DNA of 64,000 nt from assembly GCA_905221615.1 (NCBI GenBank), contig CAJNDT010000513.1, positions 62,001 through 126,000 of the forward strand. The letters are read 5' to 3'. Below the pieces are notes generated by a model. That model ran no database searches. It was not told the origin of the DNA and saw only the letters and a list, made by a program, of their open reading frames with translations. The DNA is from Symbiodinium sp. CCMP2592. Lineage: Eukaryota > Sar > Dinophyceae > Suessiales > Symbiodiniaceae. Shown here piece by piece: positions 35,103-48,434 of the stretch. The position numbers and the translations under genes are program-made. Positions within the stretch are counted from its first letter, which is position 1. The number at the start of each line of letters is the position of its first letter.

Positions 35103-35226
35103 TACTTGGAAGGGCAGGGGACTTAGTAAGTAGGTTATAAGCAGGGTTATAATTGGGGTAACTCCATTTTGGGTACTTATAACTCTACTTACAACCTACT
35201 TACTGAGTCCCCTGCCCTTCCAAGTA
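35103..35226. mobile_element. Fold-back MITE-like element, family D (copy 2)
   Basis: Same ends and interior as the intronic copy at 318-439. Only 16 bp separate it from the family K element. Confidence 0.75.
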
Positions 35227-36333
35227 GAGGATTCGGGTTTGGAGTTTGCGGGTTAGGGCTCAGGGTTTGGGGTTTAGGCTTTAAGCCTTCATGCTCAAGC
35301 TTGCCGCGGTGATCATGGTTGGTAGGAGTCTTCTGGATATTCCGGCATCTCTTGCCCCCGCAATGAACTTTGGTCTACTTGTTCAGGCTGCGATATTAAA
35401 AGCGGAAACTTCTAATCCATGACCCTGAAATCTTGAAACCCTAAAAACTTGCAAAAAACACTGACCCTAAACGTGAAAAGATTTACAGCTGCCCCCGCAG
35501 GCCTCAAGCTCTACGCATTTACAAACCCTTCTGCCCCCTTGACTGCCCTTGCCCCCCCAGAATGTGTGTGTATATGTATATATATATATATATAGTAAAT
35601 ATAAATATATTTAGTCTAGGGATGCTTGTATTGTTCGTAAGCGCCTAGTTGACCCTAACCTGATACCCAACAGGCTAGTGTAGAACCTCTACACGGCTTA
35701 CAGTATGGCAACCATGTAGGAACGCCCAGTTCCCACAGAGGTAGACCTGAAGGGAAGCCTCATTCCCTAAACCCCAGCATCAAAAAATAACTAAACCCCT
35801 CAAAACCTCTGTCTAGTAGACACTGAAGACCCGAAACATGCCAAAACGCCTAATCCCATAAACCGTAACCCCTCTAAACCAGTAAACCCACCAAAAAATT
35901 TAAACCCCCAAACCACTAAATCCCTAAACCCCTGCACCCCAAAACCCTTCACGCTACACCCCTCCCCCCCTTCCCCTCTCCCCTTTTTTCAGCTTTGTCA
36001 GAGCCTCGAAGCCCGGCCAGGTGGCCAAGGAGCCACTGCGCCAGTGTTGCTGAACCTTATCTTAGGGTTCAGGGTTTAAGGTTGGTTGGTTGGTTGGTTG
36101 GTTGGTTTAGGACTTACCCGAAGGCTCAAAATAGCCCAAAAGCCTTATCTTGTATTGTCTTTGGGCCCAAAAGCCTTAAAATATGAGTCCTTGGAGCCTA
36201 AGGGTTAGGGTTTAGGGTTTAGGGGTTCGCTTAACCTTATCTTAGGGTTCAGGGTTAAAGGGTTTGGTCGGGGCTTCGGGCTCAGGGGTTTCGCGGCTTA
36301 AGGGTATAACCAAACAGAAGTGCCTCAGGTCTA
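35227..36333. other. No gene seen
   Basis: CCCTAAA/TTTAGGG words, a TATATA tract near 35,575-35,594 and a (GGTT)n run near 36,083-36,108. Confidence 0.5.
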
Positions 36334-36426
36334 GGGTCCAGGACCCCCCAAGTACCCTTTAATAAAGCCCTTATGGTCCTTAATAGTGGGTATTTAGGGT
36401 ATATTAAAGGGTAGTTGGGGGGTCCA
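36334..36426. mobile_element. Fold-back MITE-like element, family F (intact copy)
   Basis: Ends GGACCCCCCAAGTACCCTTT and complement, with TTAATAAAGCCC on the left arm. The left half recurs at 55,253-55,283, where it is cut by the retroelement LTR. Confidence 0.7.
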
Positions 36427-36776
36427 GGTAGGGTGTCAGCTCAAGGTTATGGCGAGCCTCAGAAACTTGGCGCATGGATTGCGGATGATTAGTGCTGGGT
36501 CTGACTGGGTCTTTGTTTTGCCCTGAGGGCAGATGATTGGGGGTACATACCCGAGTAATCCTATAATGAAACTGTCGTTTTTAAAGTGGCATCGGGTTTA
36601 CGACTCAGGAGGTTTGTGGCATATTGCAGGTGAACGCTGGCTTCAACGCCGGCAGGGCGTAACTTCGTGAGTGCTTGCCAGTGAATTCACGAATGCGGCA
36701 CCAGAGTGTGTTGCAAGATGTGGCGGCAGCAGCACATGAAGCGCTGTTGGCCGATGCCAATGAGATTCAGTGGCTT

Positions 36777-36874
36777 TACCCATAGGCCCCAAAGTAGTTC
36801 CTTTTTGAGATTACCTTAAATATAGGATTCTAAATATGAACCCCCAAAAGGACCTACTTTGGGGCCTTAGGGTA
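36777..36874. mobile_element. Fold-back MITE-like element, family G
   Basis: Ends TACCCATAGGCCCCAAAGTA and TACTTTGGGGCCTTAGGGTA; single copy seen. Confidence 0.6.
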
Positions 36875-37524
36875 AGGCAGCAACAAACCAATTCAGCTTC
36901 TGCTGGAAGATGATAAAAAACTCTTCGAAAGTCATGCTCAACACCGGCGCTTTACCTTTCGGACCCAGCGCCGAAACAGAAACCTGACCTCAATGAACCC
37001 AGTCAGGTGAAGCACTGGTGTTGAACTTCCTTGGCCTGTCACCGACGCGAATTTATCTGGCGAAGAGCGCCTGTTCAAGGTCGGTTCAAAGCCGGTTTGT
37101 CCGGCCTAACTCTCCGGCGGGCTTGTCTGTGTGGGGTGTCGGCCGCCAAGCCAGTTGCAGCAGCAGTGCTGTAGCAGCACTAGCACAACAGGAGCAGGGG
37201 CACGGGCAGGGGCAGGAGCAGAAGTAGAAGTCGCGGTGGTGATGTGGGTGGTAGCGGCAGACGTGGTGGTAGTCGTACTGGCAATGGTCTACCCGCTGTG
37301 GAAGTAGCAGCCGCAGCCATACAGATGGGGCATCACCGCCAGGCCAAGGACAACGACTGCAGAAGCAGCAGCGACAAATCACGGTGAGAACTTTCGGGCT
37401 CAGGGGTTTATAGGGGTTTAGGGCTTAGGGTTCAGAGGTTATAGGGTCAAGGGTCTGGGGTGACAACCTGGGGCTGCGGCAACCGGTGCCAATGTTCGAG
37501 CCTCGCAGGTTGCGAAAAGCCAGA
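36875..37524. other. No gene seen
   Basis: Includes a GGGGCAGGAGCAG-type purine-rich imperfect repeat near 37,185-37,270. Reading frames there are short and low-complexity. Confidence 0.4.
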
Positions 37525-37628
37525 TGGGTGGTGGTCAAAATTATGGTCCCTTTTTGAGTCCCTAGTATACTATGGCACCTATTATTTAGGGTACCCAACA
37601 AGGGAACATAATTTTGTCAACTACCCAG
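37525..37628. mobile_element. Fold-back MITE-like element, family I (copy 2)
   Basis: Arms GGTCAAAATTATGGTCCCTT and AAGGGAACATAATTTTGTCA with an outer GGGTGGTGG/CTACCCA. Confidence 0.6.
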
Positions 37629-38320
37629 ATGATGGAGAAGCCTCTGTGACAGAATGAGACCCGCACTTCAAGCAAGTACTTCAAGCAAGATCTCCCCCTC
37701 CAGTGGGCCTGCATCAGCTCCGGATTGTCTTCCCAGGTGTCTGTGCCTTCGACAGAAGACAGGAACAAGGAAACATTTCGGGCTTCCTTATGGGCTGTTG
37801 CCAGGGTTTCTTACGGGGTTTCTCAAGGTTCTTCCGAAGCCGGGATTTAGGAATGGCTTAGGATCTGGGCATTGTTGGGCTTGCAGAGGGGGTCAAGGAT
37901 TCCGGAAGGGGATTTGTGCTGTTGATCAGGTAATTACGTAGATGCCGAAACCCCCCAACACCTAAAAAGCGAAAGGGACGCAGATGTGTCACGCGGCACC
38001 GCCGGAAATGTTCAAACGCAAGTGCTTGCCAACGCATCTTAAGCAGAACATGCGTTGCCGGACGGGGATTTGCAATGATTGAACTGCGGCTGTCTGGAAG
38101 GGCTTGGCATTCGGTGCTTCAGGTTGCAGGGGAACTTGAAAAGTCAAGATTACGGAGTATGTAAGGGTACCCTCTAATCGTAAACGACTGCTTACTACCT
38201 CACCACTCAAGAAATGAAGACCTATGGTCTGAAATTCGCCCGAAACCTCCGGGCCGCATGGCATAAAATTCACGAGAAGCCTCGTGGTATCAGATAAACA
38301 GTTCGAGGCTTGAGCTATTT
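37629..38320. other. No gene seen
   Basis: Mixed sequence; open frames at 37.65-37.94 (+) and 38.0-38.34 (-) lack recognisable features. Confidence 0.35.
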
Positions 38321-38429
38321 CCCTAAGGGTCCATGTACCCAAATAGTAGATACTTTGGCCTTAAAGCAGTCCCTATATAGGTACTTTGGGGCCTAAGTAT
38401 ATACTATTTGGGTACATGGACCCTTAGGG
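38321..38429. mobile_element. Fold-back MITE-like element, family H
   Basis: Ends CCCTAAGGGTCCATGTACCC and complement, arms continuing into AAATAGTA; single copy seen. Confidence 0.7.
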
Positions 38430-38780
38430 TTTGATCTGGGGCTTTCGACTGGGCGGCTTCGGTTTAGGGTTACCGCCTCAGGGTGTTTTAGTGTACACTG
38501 GGTCATGACTCTGAGTAAACCACGAAAACCCTAATGACGGGAGTTTCGGAACCTGAATCTAGACCGTAAATATAGAAGCATCCTCAGGCGGGCACTCCCC
38601 CCAACCCAGGTTGTTTTAGGGTTGCCTTTACTGTATAAACCTCCTTAAATGGTAAGCCCAACGAGCATGCTGAGCATGCAAACCCATTCAGACCCTCTAA
38701 AGTTAAACCTGAAACCCTGAAAGCCCTGCAAGCAACCCCCTACCCCTCATAAGACAGCCTGTAATCCCCTCAGAAACCAC

Positions 38781-38861
<81 letters not shown>

Positions 38862-39154
38862 GTATACACAAATAAATAAATATATACACACACCCACACA
38901 ATTACGCACAAGGCGCCTGTGTCTAAAGACGGGCGATAGCTGCTTTTCTGCTCAAAGCCGCTGCCTGTCATTGCAAACTTACTGTATGATATGGCTTTGC
39001 AAGGTTTGCAGGTTTCTTTACAGGCTTTGTTTGCGGACGTGACACATGTATGCTAGTAGAGCCCCCACTCGGGAAAGCACCTGACACTGTTTGGCCTTAG
39101 ATTGTTGGGGTGCTGTAAAGTGGCATCCCAGAGTTTCTGATTCTGGTTGAGGTA

Positions 39155-39190
<36 letters not shown>

Positions 39191-41820
39191 CATATTGCTT
39201 AATCAAGGGGTGTGGGAGTTTGGGCGTTGTCATTGTTATCGCGCTAGAACTGGATCCTGGGCTACAGTAAAGTCCTGAATCAAGTGGTAAGCTTCGGTTT
39301 TCAGAGTTCACTAAACTCTCAACTCTAATGAAAGTTTATTATAACAGTTCTGGTAGTAATCTTCGAATAGTATTGCAAGAATTTGGCAAACAAAAATACT
39401 GGAGTTTGGGTGTTCAGGGTCGGATTTACCCATGTAGCACAGAAGCCCCTCCAAACCTGCTTCAAGCCTTGGAGCCTCAACACACTAGAATGGAATGGGT
39501 TTAGGGTTTAGGGTTTGGTGGTCAAAAGTTCAGGGTTTAGGGCTTAGGGATGTAGGATTTCGGATTTTGATGTCGAGTTGTCTTTTGGTTAGCTCCTTTT
39601 CCGTCTGCATGACTACGTAGCGTCCGGAAGGTCTAGACTTTCACAGTTTAGGGTTTAGCCTGTAGGAGATGTCGTCTAAAACACTATACTTATATAATAG
39701 AGCTGTTAGAGTTTACTAAAGCAGCCTGAAACCTAGAGCCCCGGCACCCAGACCCCAAACTCCTCTCGAACCTGGCCCAGATGCCCACTCGCAGGAAACA
39801 GAAGGCCTCCATGAAAAGAGACCTTTGGGTGCCGGTAGAAACCGCTAAACTCCGAAATTCGAAACCTAAAGTCCCAAACCCACAGATTACAACCTCCCCA
39901 TGCCTTTCAGGATTCGCCTTGTGTTAGCCCTCAAAGTAGCCCGAACAGGAAACCAAAGACGAAAGGCCCCGGCAGAACTGTTAAACCCTAACCCCCATTA
40001 AACCCCGAAGCCGTAAACTCCTGAACCCCAAACCCTAAACTCCAAACCCCTAAACCCCAAACCCAACCCCTAAAGCCTAAACCCTAAACCCTAAACCCAA
40101 CCCCTAAACCCTAAACCCTAAACCCTAAACCCAGCCCAAGGGGCTAGGAGGGCCAACGAGGTCCCAGAAAGCGCTTCTGAGGTGCGGCCTTTTACTTTCT
40201 CGCTTTGTTTTCTTGATGGGGTACTTGGTAATTTAGAAGTGTTTAGGGTTTAGGGCGTTTATTTTTCAAAATCAATCTAAGTCTGTTTGGTGAAGGTGTG
40301 GCGGTAGTGTGTGCGTTGCTTGTTTTCGGCAGTGTTCAGTATGGCTTAAAGGGTTTATAGGGATTGGGGATTCACGGATTTTTCTTGTGGACATGAGCCT
40401 TAGGCGTGAGAAAGGCTTAGAGTTTTGTCTGTCAGGGGAAAGGTTTTGGGGTCCAGGGTCTAGTCGTGGATAGGTCTAAACGTGCGATCGGTCGAAATAT
40501 GCCCCTGCAGTCCTTGTGTGGGACATGGGTATAAGGGCTTTGGTCCCCTGATTCTCTTGAAATGAAATGTGGAACTGTCGTGCTTTCATTGCTGATGAGC
40601 GCTCTGCCAATTAACCTACGGTCCCCATTTTGGGGCCGCTGCTTCGAAAGAAGTGATTTTCAAACCTGTGCACCCCGAAAACCCAGCTGGAGTACTTACG
40701 CATCCTAAACTTCTTCAAGCCGGATCCTGAAGCCCAAACCGCGAACGAGTGACCTTGAACTTTCCTCCAGGTACAGCTTCTTCGTGGAACAGGCGACTGA
40801 ATCGTAGGAGAACTTGAGGGTCACGGGCTCTCTTGGCATCATGTCCCTCATATATGCGTCCGACTACCTCACTATCTCTGACCAGGGAGTCTTCATTCGT
40901 GTCTTCTCCTCGGCCGCTATCTTCGTATTAAGGTTCAAGAGATATTGAGTGCTCTGACCCAGCTCCGCAATGACGAGCGATAGATACCATTCGCTCACGG
41001 CCACATTGAAAGGCAGCATCCTGTCCGAGCACAAACTGGGAAATATCGGGGAATTGATGATGGCCTATACAATTTTAGGGGTTCCTTATTAAAATTATGG
41101 TATAGTGGGCTCCCTCAAAAACCTCCTCTAATTATTAAGGCACCTTCTAGTACAGAATCGCATATCTGCTCCTTCTCAGCGCTTCTTGCTGGTCTTGCTT
41201 CCCTCGCCCTACAGTACCCTAAATAGTAGGATCCTTCTTATAAGGACCCCGAAGTTAGCCACCCCTAATTTGCGAAAACTCTAAGCCATTATAGAGCCCT
41301 TTACAGGAAGCGTTATATAGTACCCGTACAGTACGCCTTTAAAGGAAACCTTAGGTACGCCTAATTTTCGGAAACTCCCGTATTCCTCAGCGGACCCTAC
41401 GGCGGAGGTAGGCCTGGACGGATCGTTCGATATGTGGCTATCAGGAGCTCAATGGTTAGAATAAGGTTTTGGCCTCCTTTTTTGTGGAATCATCATCAGG
41501 AGCCCTTAGGAATAATAGTGGTAAATAGTTGGGCTTCAAAAGTATTTCACGTCTTTCAAGCCCTGCCTGCAACCATTGATAACTATGAAATATGAATATA
41601 CCCCAGACTCTGATAAACACAGATACTGCACCTAGAACCCTTCTTCCCTGAAGCCCTAAACCCTAAACTCCTAAGAACTAAACGCCTAAACCCCTACACC
41701 CATGAACTCCCGAATGGCCCCTGAACCTCTAAACGTCTAAACCCCCTGAACCTCTAGAACCCCCAAACCTTAAGCCCCTAAGAAGCTCCCAGAAACCCTA
41801 AAGCCTAAACAAACCCGAAA
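38430..41820. other. Gene desert: microsatellites and telomere-like words
   Basis: (CT)n followed by (TA)n at 38,785-38,858, (TA)n at 39,154-39,191, CCCTAAA tracts at 40,020-40,135, and degraded family B/J pieces at about 41,062-41,155 and 41,205-41,380. A tRNA-like relic lies near 40,580-40,627. No gene is supportable. Confidence 0.6.
40577..40627 (-). other. Possible tRNA-derived relic (D-arm and anticodon-arm half)
   Basis: Read on the minus strand, GGGGACCGTAGGTTAATTGG continues with CAGAGCGCTCATCAGCAATG, resembling the 5' half of a tRNA (A-box-like segment, GAGC, anticodon arm). The 3' half is not convincing and the acceptor ends do not pair, so this is at best a pseudo-tRNA or SINE head. 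Confidence 0.25.
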
Positions 41821-41924
41821 TGGGAGTTTCCGAAAATTAGGGGTACCTTATTTTGGAGTCCTTGTAATAAGGATCCTACTATTTGCAGTGCTATATTAGG
41901 GTCTCCTATTTTCGGAAGCTCCCC
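41821..41924. mobile_element. Family B fold-back element (simple form)
   Basis: Ends TGGGAGTTTCCGAAAATTAG and TATTTTCGGAAGCTCCCC, core AATAAGGATCCTACTATT. Confidence 0.75.
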
Positions 41925-42968
41925 AATAGCTGTTGATGGGGGCCCGCACTCCAGCATCGGCCAGGACTCCTGCGAGACATCAAGGCGTTGTCGGGAGGGT
42001 TCGGGCTTGGGGGGTTCTTTAAAGGCTTCTTTATCGGGTTCTTTGAAGGGTACTATGTAGGGTGCTAGGGTTTGGGGGGTTTTGGGGGTTTGGGGTTTCG
42101 GAGGTTGAGGGGTTTTGTGGGTTCAGGGGTTTAGGGGCTTAGGGTTCAGGACTTCGGCTTCAGAGTTTAGGCTCCAGGGTAGTCGCTTTAGGTCTCAGGG
42201 AAAACTTCAAGTGTGCCGCTTTTGGTAAGCGGAATTGGCGATGAGGGATGAAGTTAACATCGGGCTTTAAGGTGTTTAAATGCATGCTCGTTAGATGCCA
42301 CGAGACGTATTGGTTCATTTTGACAGCAGGACGGTGGTCATGGAAGTCGAAATCCACCGAGGTGCCCGGTTCAAATCTTGGGGTTTTAGGAAACTTCGCT
42401 CTAGGAGATGGTGTTGATTCTCGTGCTTGTTTCTACACCCTCGGCCCAGAATCTCAACTACCAGACCAAATCAAACAACCTGACGAAGCGGATCTCCGGC
42501 TCAGAGAATTGCCGCAACGTTTGGGGTTTAGGGTTATAGGGCTTGGTGTTTAGGGCGTTGGGTCTGGTGGGCTTGTAGTTACGGGTTTCCGATTCCGAAC
42601 ATACATGTACATGTACAGGTATACGTCTATGTACAAGTGCATGCACGTATACCTAGAACTACATATGTAGAATGTAGATGTCTAATTGGCATATGGAAAT
42701 ACACATGTATGTACGTATGCATGTATGCATGCATGCATCACCGACGCCAAACGCAAACCACAACGACAGCAACACCAGCCGTGACCGCAAGATCAGCAAG
42801 CCATGCGCACACATCGGCAAAACATGTATTCTTGCGAAGAGTTGGAACCAACAGTTGCATGAGTACTCGTTCGCTTACGTGCAGCTGTGCTTATTAACAC
42901 ATAGACACACGCGCAAGGACTGATACATGCCATGTATGCAGATGTGTAGACACATCGGAGAGCGAGAG

Positions 42969-43027
<59 letters not shown>

Positions 43028-44019
43028 GGAGAGCGAGAGGGAGAGGGAGAGGGAGAGGGAGAGGGAGAGGGAGAGGGAGAGGGAGAGGGAGAGAGAGAGA
43101 GAGAGAGAGATAAAGAGCGAGAAAGAGCGAGAAAGAGCGAGAAAGAGCGAGAGAGACCGCGAGACAGAGAGAGAGAGAGAGAGGGAGATAGATAGAGAGA
43201 GAGAGGAGAGGGGGAGGCGGGAGAGATGAATCGACATAAATATAGACAGGCATATGCCGGTACTGAATTTGGACCCGATTCTCGTACGCAACCCTTCTGA
43301 AGGCAGATAGTCGGGGGTAGAGTTTCAAAAGGCTTGTCTGTAAGGCTGTAACAGTTCTATAAGGATTCTATAGGAGTTTAGGACATAGAATTGGAAGGTT
43401 AATTGTGTGAGGCCTCGGTTCTACGGAGAGGAAAGCTGTCTGCGGTGCTGGGACATTGCTTCGGATTTCACGGTTGACGTCTGAGGGGTTGACTTTTTTC
43501 GTCATCCGAGATTAGATCGCATCCTCAGCCTCTGAAATGACTGCACCGCTCCTTGCCAAACCCCACGACGGAGGTCTCAAATCGGACGATGCCTGCTTTG
43601 TCGGGCAGATTTGCCGATGAACATATGAAGATGAACATGACCCAGCAACAAAAGACCATGATGATGACGTTGATGATGACGGTGATGCTGATGATGATGG
43701 TGGTGATGATGATGACGGTGATGATTAGGATGAAAAAGATGATGCTGATGATAATGATGAGGAGGAGGAGGAACACAATGGGGACTGTGATGACCGCGAT
43801 AACCAAGCACCAACCAATAATCAACATCGCTTTTACTGTATCAACAAACGTGGACTGGACATGGCACAACTGGCTGATGGACATGATCTCGGCAGCCGCT
43901 GCCTGTGCATTTATCTAGCAATCCCTGTTGATGGCGTCTGGGAAAATTGCTCCGTTTGTAGTCCGGTTTGCACGAGCCGGCACCGAGTTCACCATTCATC
44001 TGCACCCCAGACGTACTAC
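41925..44019. other. Gene desert dominated by a (GA)n microsatellite
   Basis: TTTAGGG-like words near 42.05-42.2 kb, ATGCATGC-type repeats near 42.6-42.74 kb, a long (GA)n/(GGGAGA)n tract at 42,955-43,215 and a (GAT)n tract at 43,650-43,770. Arg/Glu-, Ser/Leu- and Met-rich frames are repeat products. Confidence 0.7.
42955..43215. repeat. Long (GA)n / (GGGAGA)n microsatellite
   Basis: About 260 bp of GA dinucleotide with an internal block of GGGAGA hexamers (about 43,030-43,090) and AAAGAGCGAG repeats. Confidence 0.9.
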
Positions 44020-44130
44020 TATAGGGCCTTAACAATTGGAACAGGGTTTTGGGGGGCCCATTGCCCATTATACTATAATTTGAATAAGGAGCCCCCCACA
44101 ACAGTATAGGTAATTATTAAGGCCCGTATA
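44020..44130. mobile_element. Family J fold-back element (copy 2)
   Basis: TATAGGGCCTTAACAATTGG on the left and TAATTATTAAGGCCCGTATA on the right, around GTTTTGGGGGG/CCCCCC. Confidence 0.55.
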
Positions 44131-44404
44131 TTATGTCATACTCCGGGTTGCAGGTCGAGCCAGAGGATTTCTGGAGATACTGCCAATCACACGGTACTTT
44201 GACGGCGAGGAAAACAGCCTGAACCCTAAACCCCCCAAACCCTAAACTGCAGCACCGACCATGAGCAGCGAGAAAGGCATTGGCCCCTTGGGTGTGGCTT
44301 GGGCTGCAGCGAACGATAGTCATAAGAAGGATCTCGGGCTGACAGGGCTTCTTATTGGCTTTATAGGCCTGGGGCTAATGCTGTTTGTATGTATGCAAAA
44401 ATAA

Positions 44405-44446
<42 letters not shown>

Positions 44447-45793
44447 TTATATATATTTATATATATGTACATACACACACATATACACACATAGTTGATG
44501 TGCAAGCCTTATATCTTGCGGCCATAGATCGAGTTCATGGGCCGTGCAAGCTTTCATAGGATTTCGGCGTATGGGGTATCTCAGGTTTCGAGTGTTCAGG
44601 GCTTTTGGGGCCTGAAGCAGTCTTCTGGAAACCTACAGAACAAAGATAAAACCATAAACCCTAAACAGCAGTGACATGGGCTCCAAAGGTTTTTAGTTTC
44701 TAGCGGCGCCATCCTATAGTTTAACCTTACCCAAGCTTTCAACATGTTAAGCGTCATCTGCGAAACACTGAAAAAAAGGTAGCTTCACGTTGCTGCACTG
44801 CCGCAAGAATGGCTGCACTTGCGACGAAACACTTGACATTCGCCGCCTGGCGCCGCAACCGTTGGCGGAAGTTCGACCTACATGGCAAAGGAGGATGCAG
44901 GCGTTGGGAGAGTTCATCGAAGGGCAGCGGCTTCCTTTTTGTGAAGTGTTACCTGCACCTGTGCCGGTTTTGTACGCCATCCTTCGAGATGTATATAGAT
45001 GTATATGCTTCAAGACATAATGGAGATCTTTACAAATTATTTTTTTATCGAACTTCACCGCCCTGAAAACTGGTGGGAACTCTATCGGATGACTGTGTGG
45101 GATACATTGCACCCTACTTGGAGGTCAGTCCAGGTTTTGCCACGAGAAGAGGGCACCGCGAGGGCGATGAGAGCAACGCTCGAACACGGGTTTAGGGTTT
45201 AGGGGTTTAGGTTGGATAATGCTACACCGTCTTCAGTCCATGCCCTGTGCAGCTCCATTACCGGAGCCCGCATTAAAGGATCCCGTAAAGGAGCCCAAAA
45301 TCCCTTCCCTGCTCTAATTCTCAAGCTCTACATCATCTACCTCCGTAAAGCCAGGGAAGCGGCCTCAGCAGCACTCTCCTGGTAGCAGTCACATCTGCCT
45401 GGGGCGAATACCAAGCACCCTATTAACCATGATAGATCACTATTTCAAGTAATCCCTTGGAGGAATTCCTAAGAGCATTAAAGAATACAACACTAGTACT
45501 GGACCCGTGGATACAGGCCTCCGAAAAAACGAATCTACATCCTACACGCTCGTGTAAGGTATCCGTCCAGGGCACAAACCCTCGAAACTTTAAAGCTCTA
45601 AAGCCCTGTGTCCTGTGAGCCCTAAATTCTCGGGTTCGGAGTACATTACATAGGTTAAGCCGCCACCCACTGACAGCGGCGTTCAGAGATCATTCTAAGT
45701 ACGTTCAGCCCCTCTACGTCCTTACCAGGCCACTGTTGGTGGGGTGGGGCCTAGGCAGTTCTGGGGAGGAGCCTGTAGATTGCTTATTCTACT
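44131..45793. other. No gene supported
   Basis: (TA)n at 44,407-44,466. Three overlapping plus-strand frames at 44.79-45.2 kb are all open, so none can be preferred; no family is recognised. Confidence 0.4.
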
Positions 45794-46050
45794 AAGATGC
45801 CCGGTAACCTAGGAATGAAAAGGGCTCCCTGTTTGGTATTGGGCAACTGTATAAGGAGCCTAGGACTACAAAAAGGGAAAAAGGGCCCACTGGGAGGCTT
45901 ATTGTATGCTCTGGAAACCTTGGGAGATTGACCAGTCGGACTCTGACACATGGGAGTTATTGAAGATTAGGGGTACCTTATTTTGGAGTCCTTACAATAT
46001 TCCTACTATTTAGGTACTATATTGGGGTTCCCTATTTTCGGAAACCCCCA
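45794..46050. mobile_element. Family M copy followed by a family B copy
   Basis: Family M occupies 45,794-45,900 with GGAGCCTAGGACTACAAAAA. A diverged family B copy occupies 45,951-46,050 with TGGGAGTTATTGAAGATTAG and TATTTTCGGAAACCCCCA. Confidence 0.55.
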
Positions 46051-48127
46051 CATACCTAATGTGCCTTCACTAGCGCTTTGAGGGTTAAACCCCTAAATCC
46101 CACTGAACTAACATCCTAAAGCGGTGCTTTCTTCCGACTATCCTCGTCAATTTTTCTTGGGCATCTGTGTGGGGTTCAGGCTGGAGCAGTTGAGGGCGAA
46201 CCTCAAAAAAAAATTAGCCGTCCTTAGGAACCGTCCGGGACAAGCCGTCTAAACCCAGCGCAACAGTGCAGTTGCCCAGTGGACGCAAGTTCTTCGGCAA
46301 GCCTTAGGAAAGCACCTGAGTATTTTGTACCCAATCCTGGTCATCAAGAGGATTCAGAGAAGCACGGCTGGGAGGGGGGACTGGAGGGTTTACTGCTTCG
46401 AGGTCGTAGTGGCGCAATGTTCCAACCTTCCAAACTCTAGATTCGCACTTCCAACTTCTTGTCGTTCCCCCCCCCTCCCACGCAATTAAAAGGATCGCCC
46501 TGATAACTTGACTAACCCTGTAAGAGGCTTCTTTTGGGTTCTTGTTCAGGGATTTAGATTAAGTTACTGTATTAAAGAAACCATTTGTAGACCCGTAAAC
46601 CCACACGGGTTTAAGGTTACCTACAGTCTGCCACGAAGGACATAGATGCTATCTGCAACTATAGCGTGCAAGGGCAATTATCCATGAAGGCAGCACGGAA
46701 ACGCCACCAGAGTTGACATCGAGTAAGCACCCTGCTTTCACCGGGGCTTCAGGGTTGAGTTCGTGGACCCACATCCTGCTAAAACCCCAAACACCTGCCC
46801 GCCTACACACCCTTAAAACCTTAACCCACGCAAAGTCCCTCTGCGCCTGGCTCCTGTTTCGAGACGTTCGGTGCATCATCAACGGGGCACCAAGTGGCGA
46901 AGCCTCGGAATAGTTTCAGGGTTTATAGGGTTTAGGGTCATAAGCAATGGAACAGCATGGATGCAAGGACGTTCTACTGCATCGTGGGGCTTGCAAGCAC
47001 GAGAGGGGACACGGGCTTCGCACTGAACGGAGGGAAAGCGTCCTCAACAATGGCTGCTTAACACAACAAACTCGCAGTGCCGGAAGCATCCTTTATGGGG
47101 GATATTTTTTTTTTTGACCCCCCCCTCCGCTTTTTTCTGACCCCCTTGTCTTCTAATTAACCCCCCCCCACTGTTTTTTGACACCCGACTCTTGCAAAAG
47201 GACCGTAAGCCTAAAAATCTCAGTGCTTCGATAAGGACAACACAAAGCAGGACACTGATACACAGCTTCGAACCGTGCATACGGGATGCGACAAAGGCAT
47301 AAGGATACTATAAGAGATACTGTAAGGATACCATAAGGGTACCATAAGGCTTCTATAAGCATACTATGACGATACTACAAGGATATCATAAGGATTCTGT
47401 AAGCATACTATGACGATATGTCAAGGCTCCAGGGCTTGCAGGTGAGAACGATGAGGAAAACGATGGTGACGATGATGACGGTGAGGAGGTGGACGAGGCA
47501 GAGGGGGAGGAGGAGGAGGAGGACGAGGAGGAGGAGGAGGAGGAGGAGGAAGAACAGGAGGAGGAGGAGGAGGAGGAAGAAAAGGCGGAGGAGGAGGAGG
47601 AGGAGGAGGAGGAGGAGGAGGAGGGTGCTGATGGTAGTGATGTCGATGAGGATGATGCCGATGATGGTAATGACGATGATGGTACTCCTGGTGCGATGAG
47701 GAAGATACTGGCGGTGATGATGATCAAGACATCGGGGATGATGTTCGAAACGACAACGGCTACGAATGATCAGTTCGATAGTATGATGTCGAAGAAGGTG
47801 ATGATCATCGTGGTGCGACACAAGGGGGGGATGGCGATGGTGGGTGGTGTGTAATGGTGACGGAATGGCGATGCGGCGATGATGATGGCAGTTGTGATAT
47901 TGAAAATTAGCACGACGATCGCGACTGCCGGCCTCAATGCGAGAGTAATTAGGACTGATGATGGTGATGACGAAGATGCTGCTTAGGACGAAAATTGACC
48001 TGATCGTAGAGGCTGCTATGGTGGGGGGGGAGGGGGTGGCGATAACGTGATCAAGAAAATGCTTTGCACTCGTGTGTGTGTGTGTGTGTGTTTGTTTGTG
48101 TGTGTGTTTGTGTGTTTGTGCGCTTGT
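46051..48127. other. Gene desert with (AGG)n and (GT)n microsatellites
   Basis: An imperfect AGGATACTATAAG-type repeat at 47,305-47,415, (GAG)n at 47,500-47,625, (GAT)n around it and (GT)n at 48,072-48,137. Poly-Glu, poly-Arg and poly-Ser frames are repeat products. Confidence 0.7.
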
Positions 48128-48137
48128 GTGTGTGTGT

Positions 48138-48402
48138 GACACCCTGATAACAAAGGGAACAAAAAGCAGGGGGACACAGCATGTCACTGGGACTGTGTCC
48201 AACGAAGCTGCCAGTGACATGGGAAGAGAGGACTGATCATCCTCTTGTACCTGCAAGTGATCATGGCAAGGGGCTACGTAAGCCAAGAACCCCGATTGGA
48301 TCCTCGCTGTACACTGATTGTACAATGCACCACAGCATTGCAGCTTGAGATGAAGATGTAAACATGTGCTAACTACTCCCACCATGGAGTTTGCAAGTGT
48401 GT
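48138..48402. repeat. 264 bp direct repeat, copy 1
   Basis: From GACACCCTGATAACAAAGGG to GGAGTTTGCAAGTGTGT. It matches 48,783-49,043 with a few substitutions and a 4 bp difference (GCTACGTAAGCC versus GCTAAGCC). The minus strand is open across copy 1, but the 4 bp deletion shifts frame in copy 2, so coding is doubtful. Confidence 0.85.
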
Positions 48403-48434
48403 TCCCGACCGGCATTCTGTCAAAGGGCCGGGCG

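Noticed and set aside
42875..43330. Arg/Glu and Ser/Leu frames
   Set aside because: Products of the (GA)n microsatellite.
44790..45202. Overlapping plus-strand frames after a TATA-like tract
   Set aside because: Three frames are open together, no domain or splice evidence favours one.
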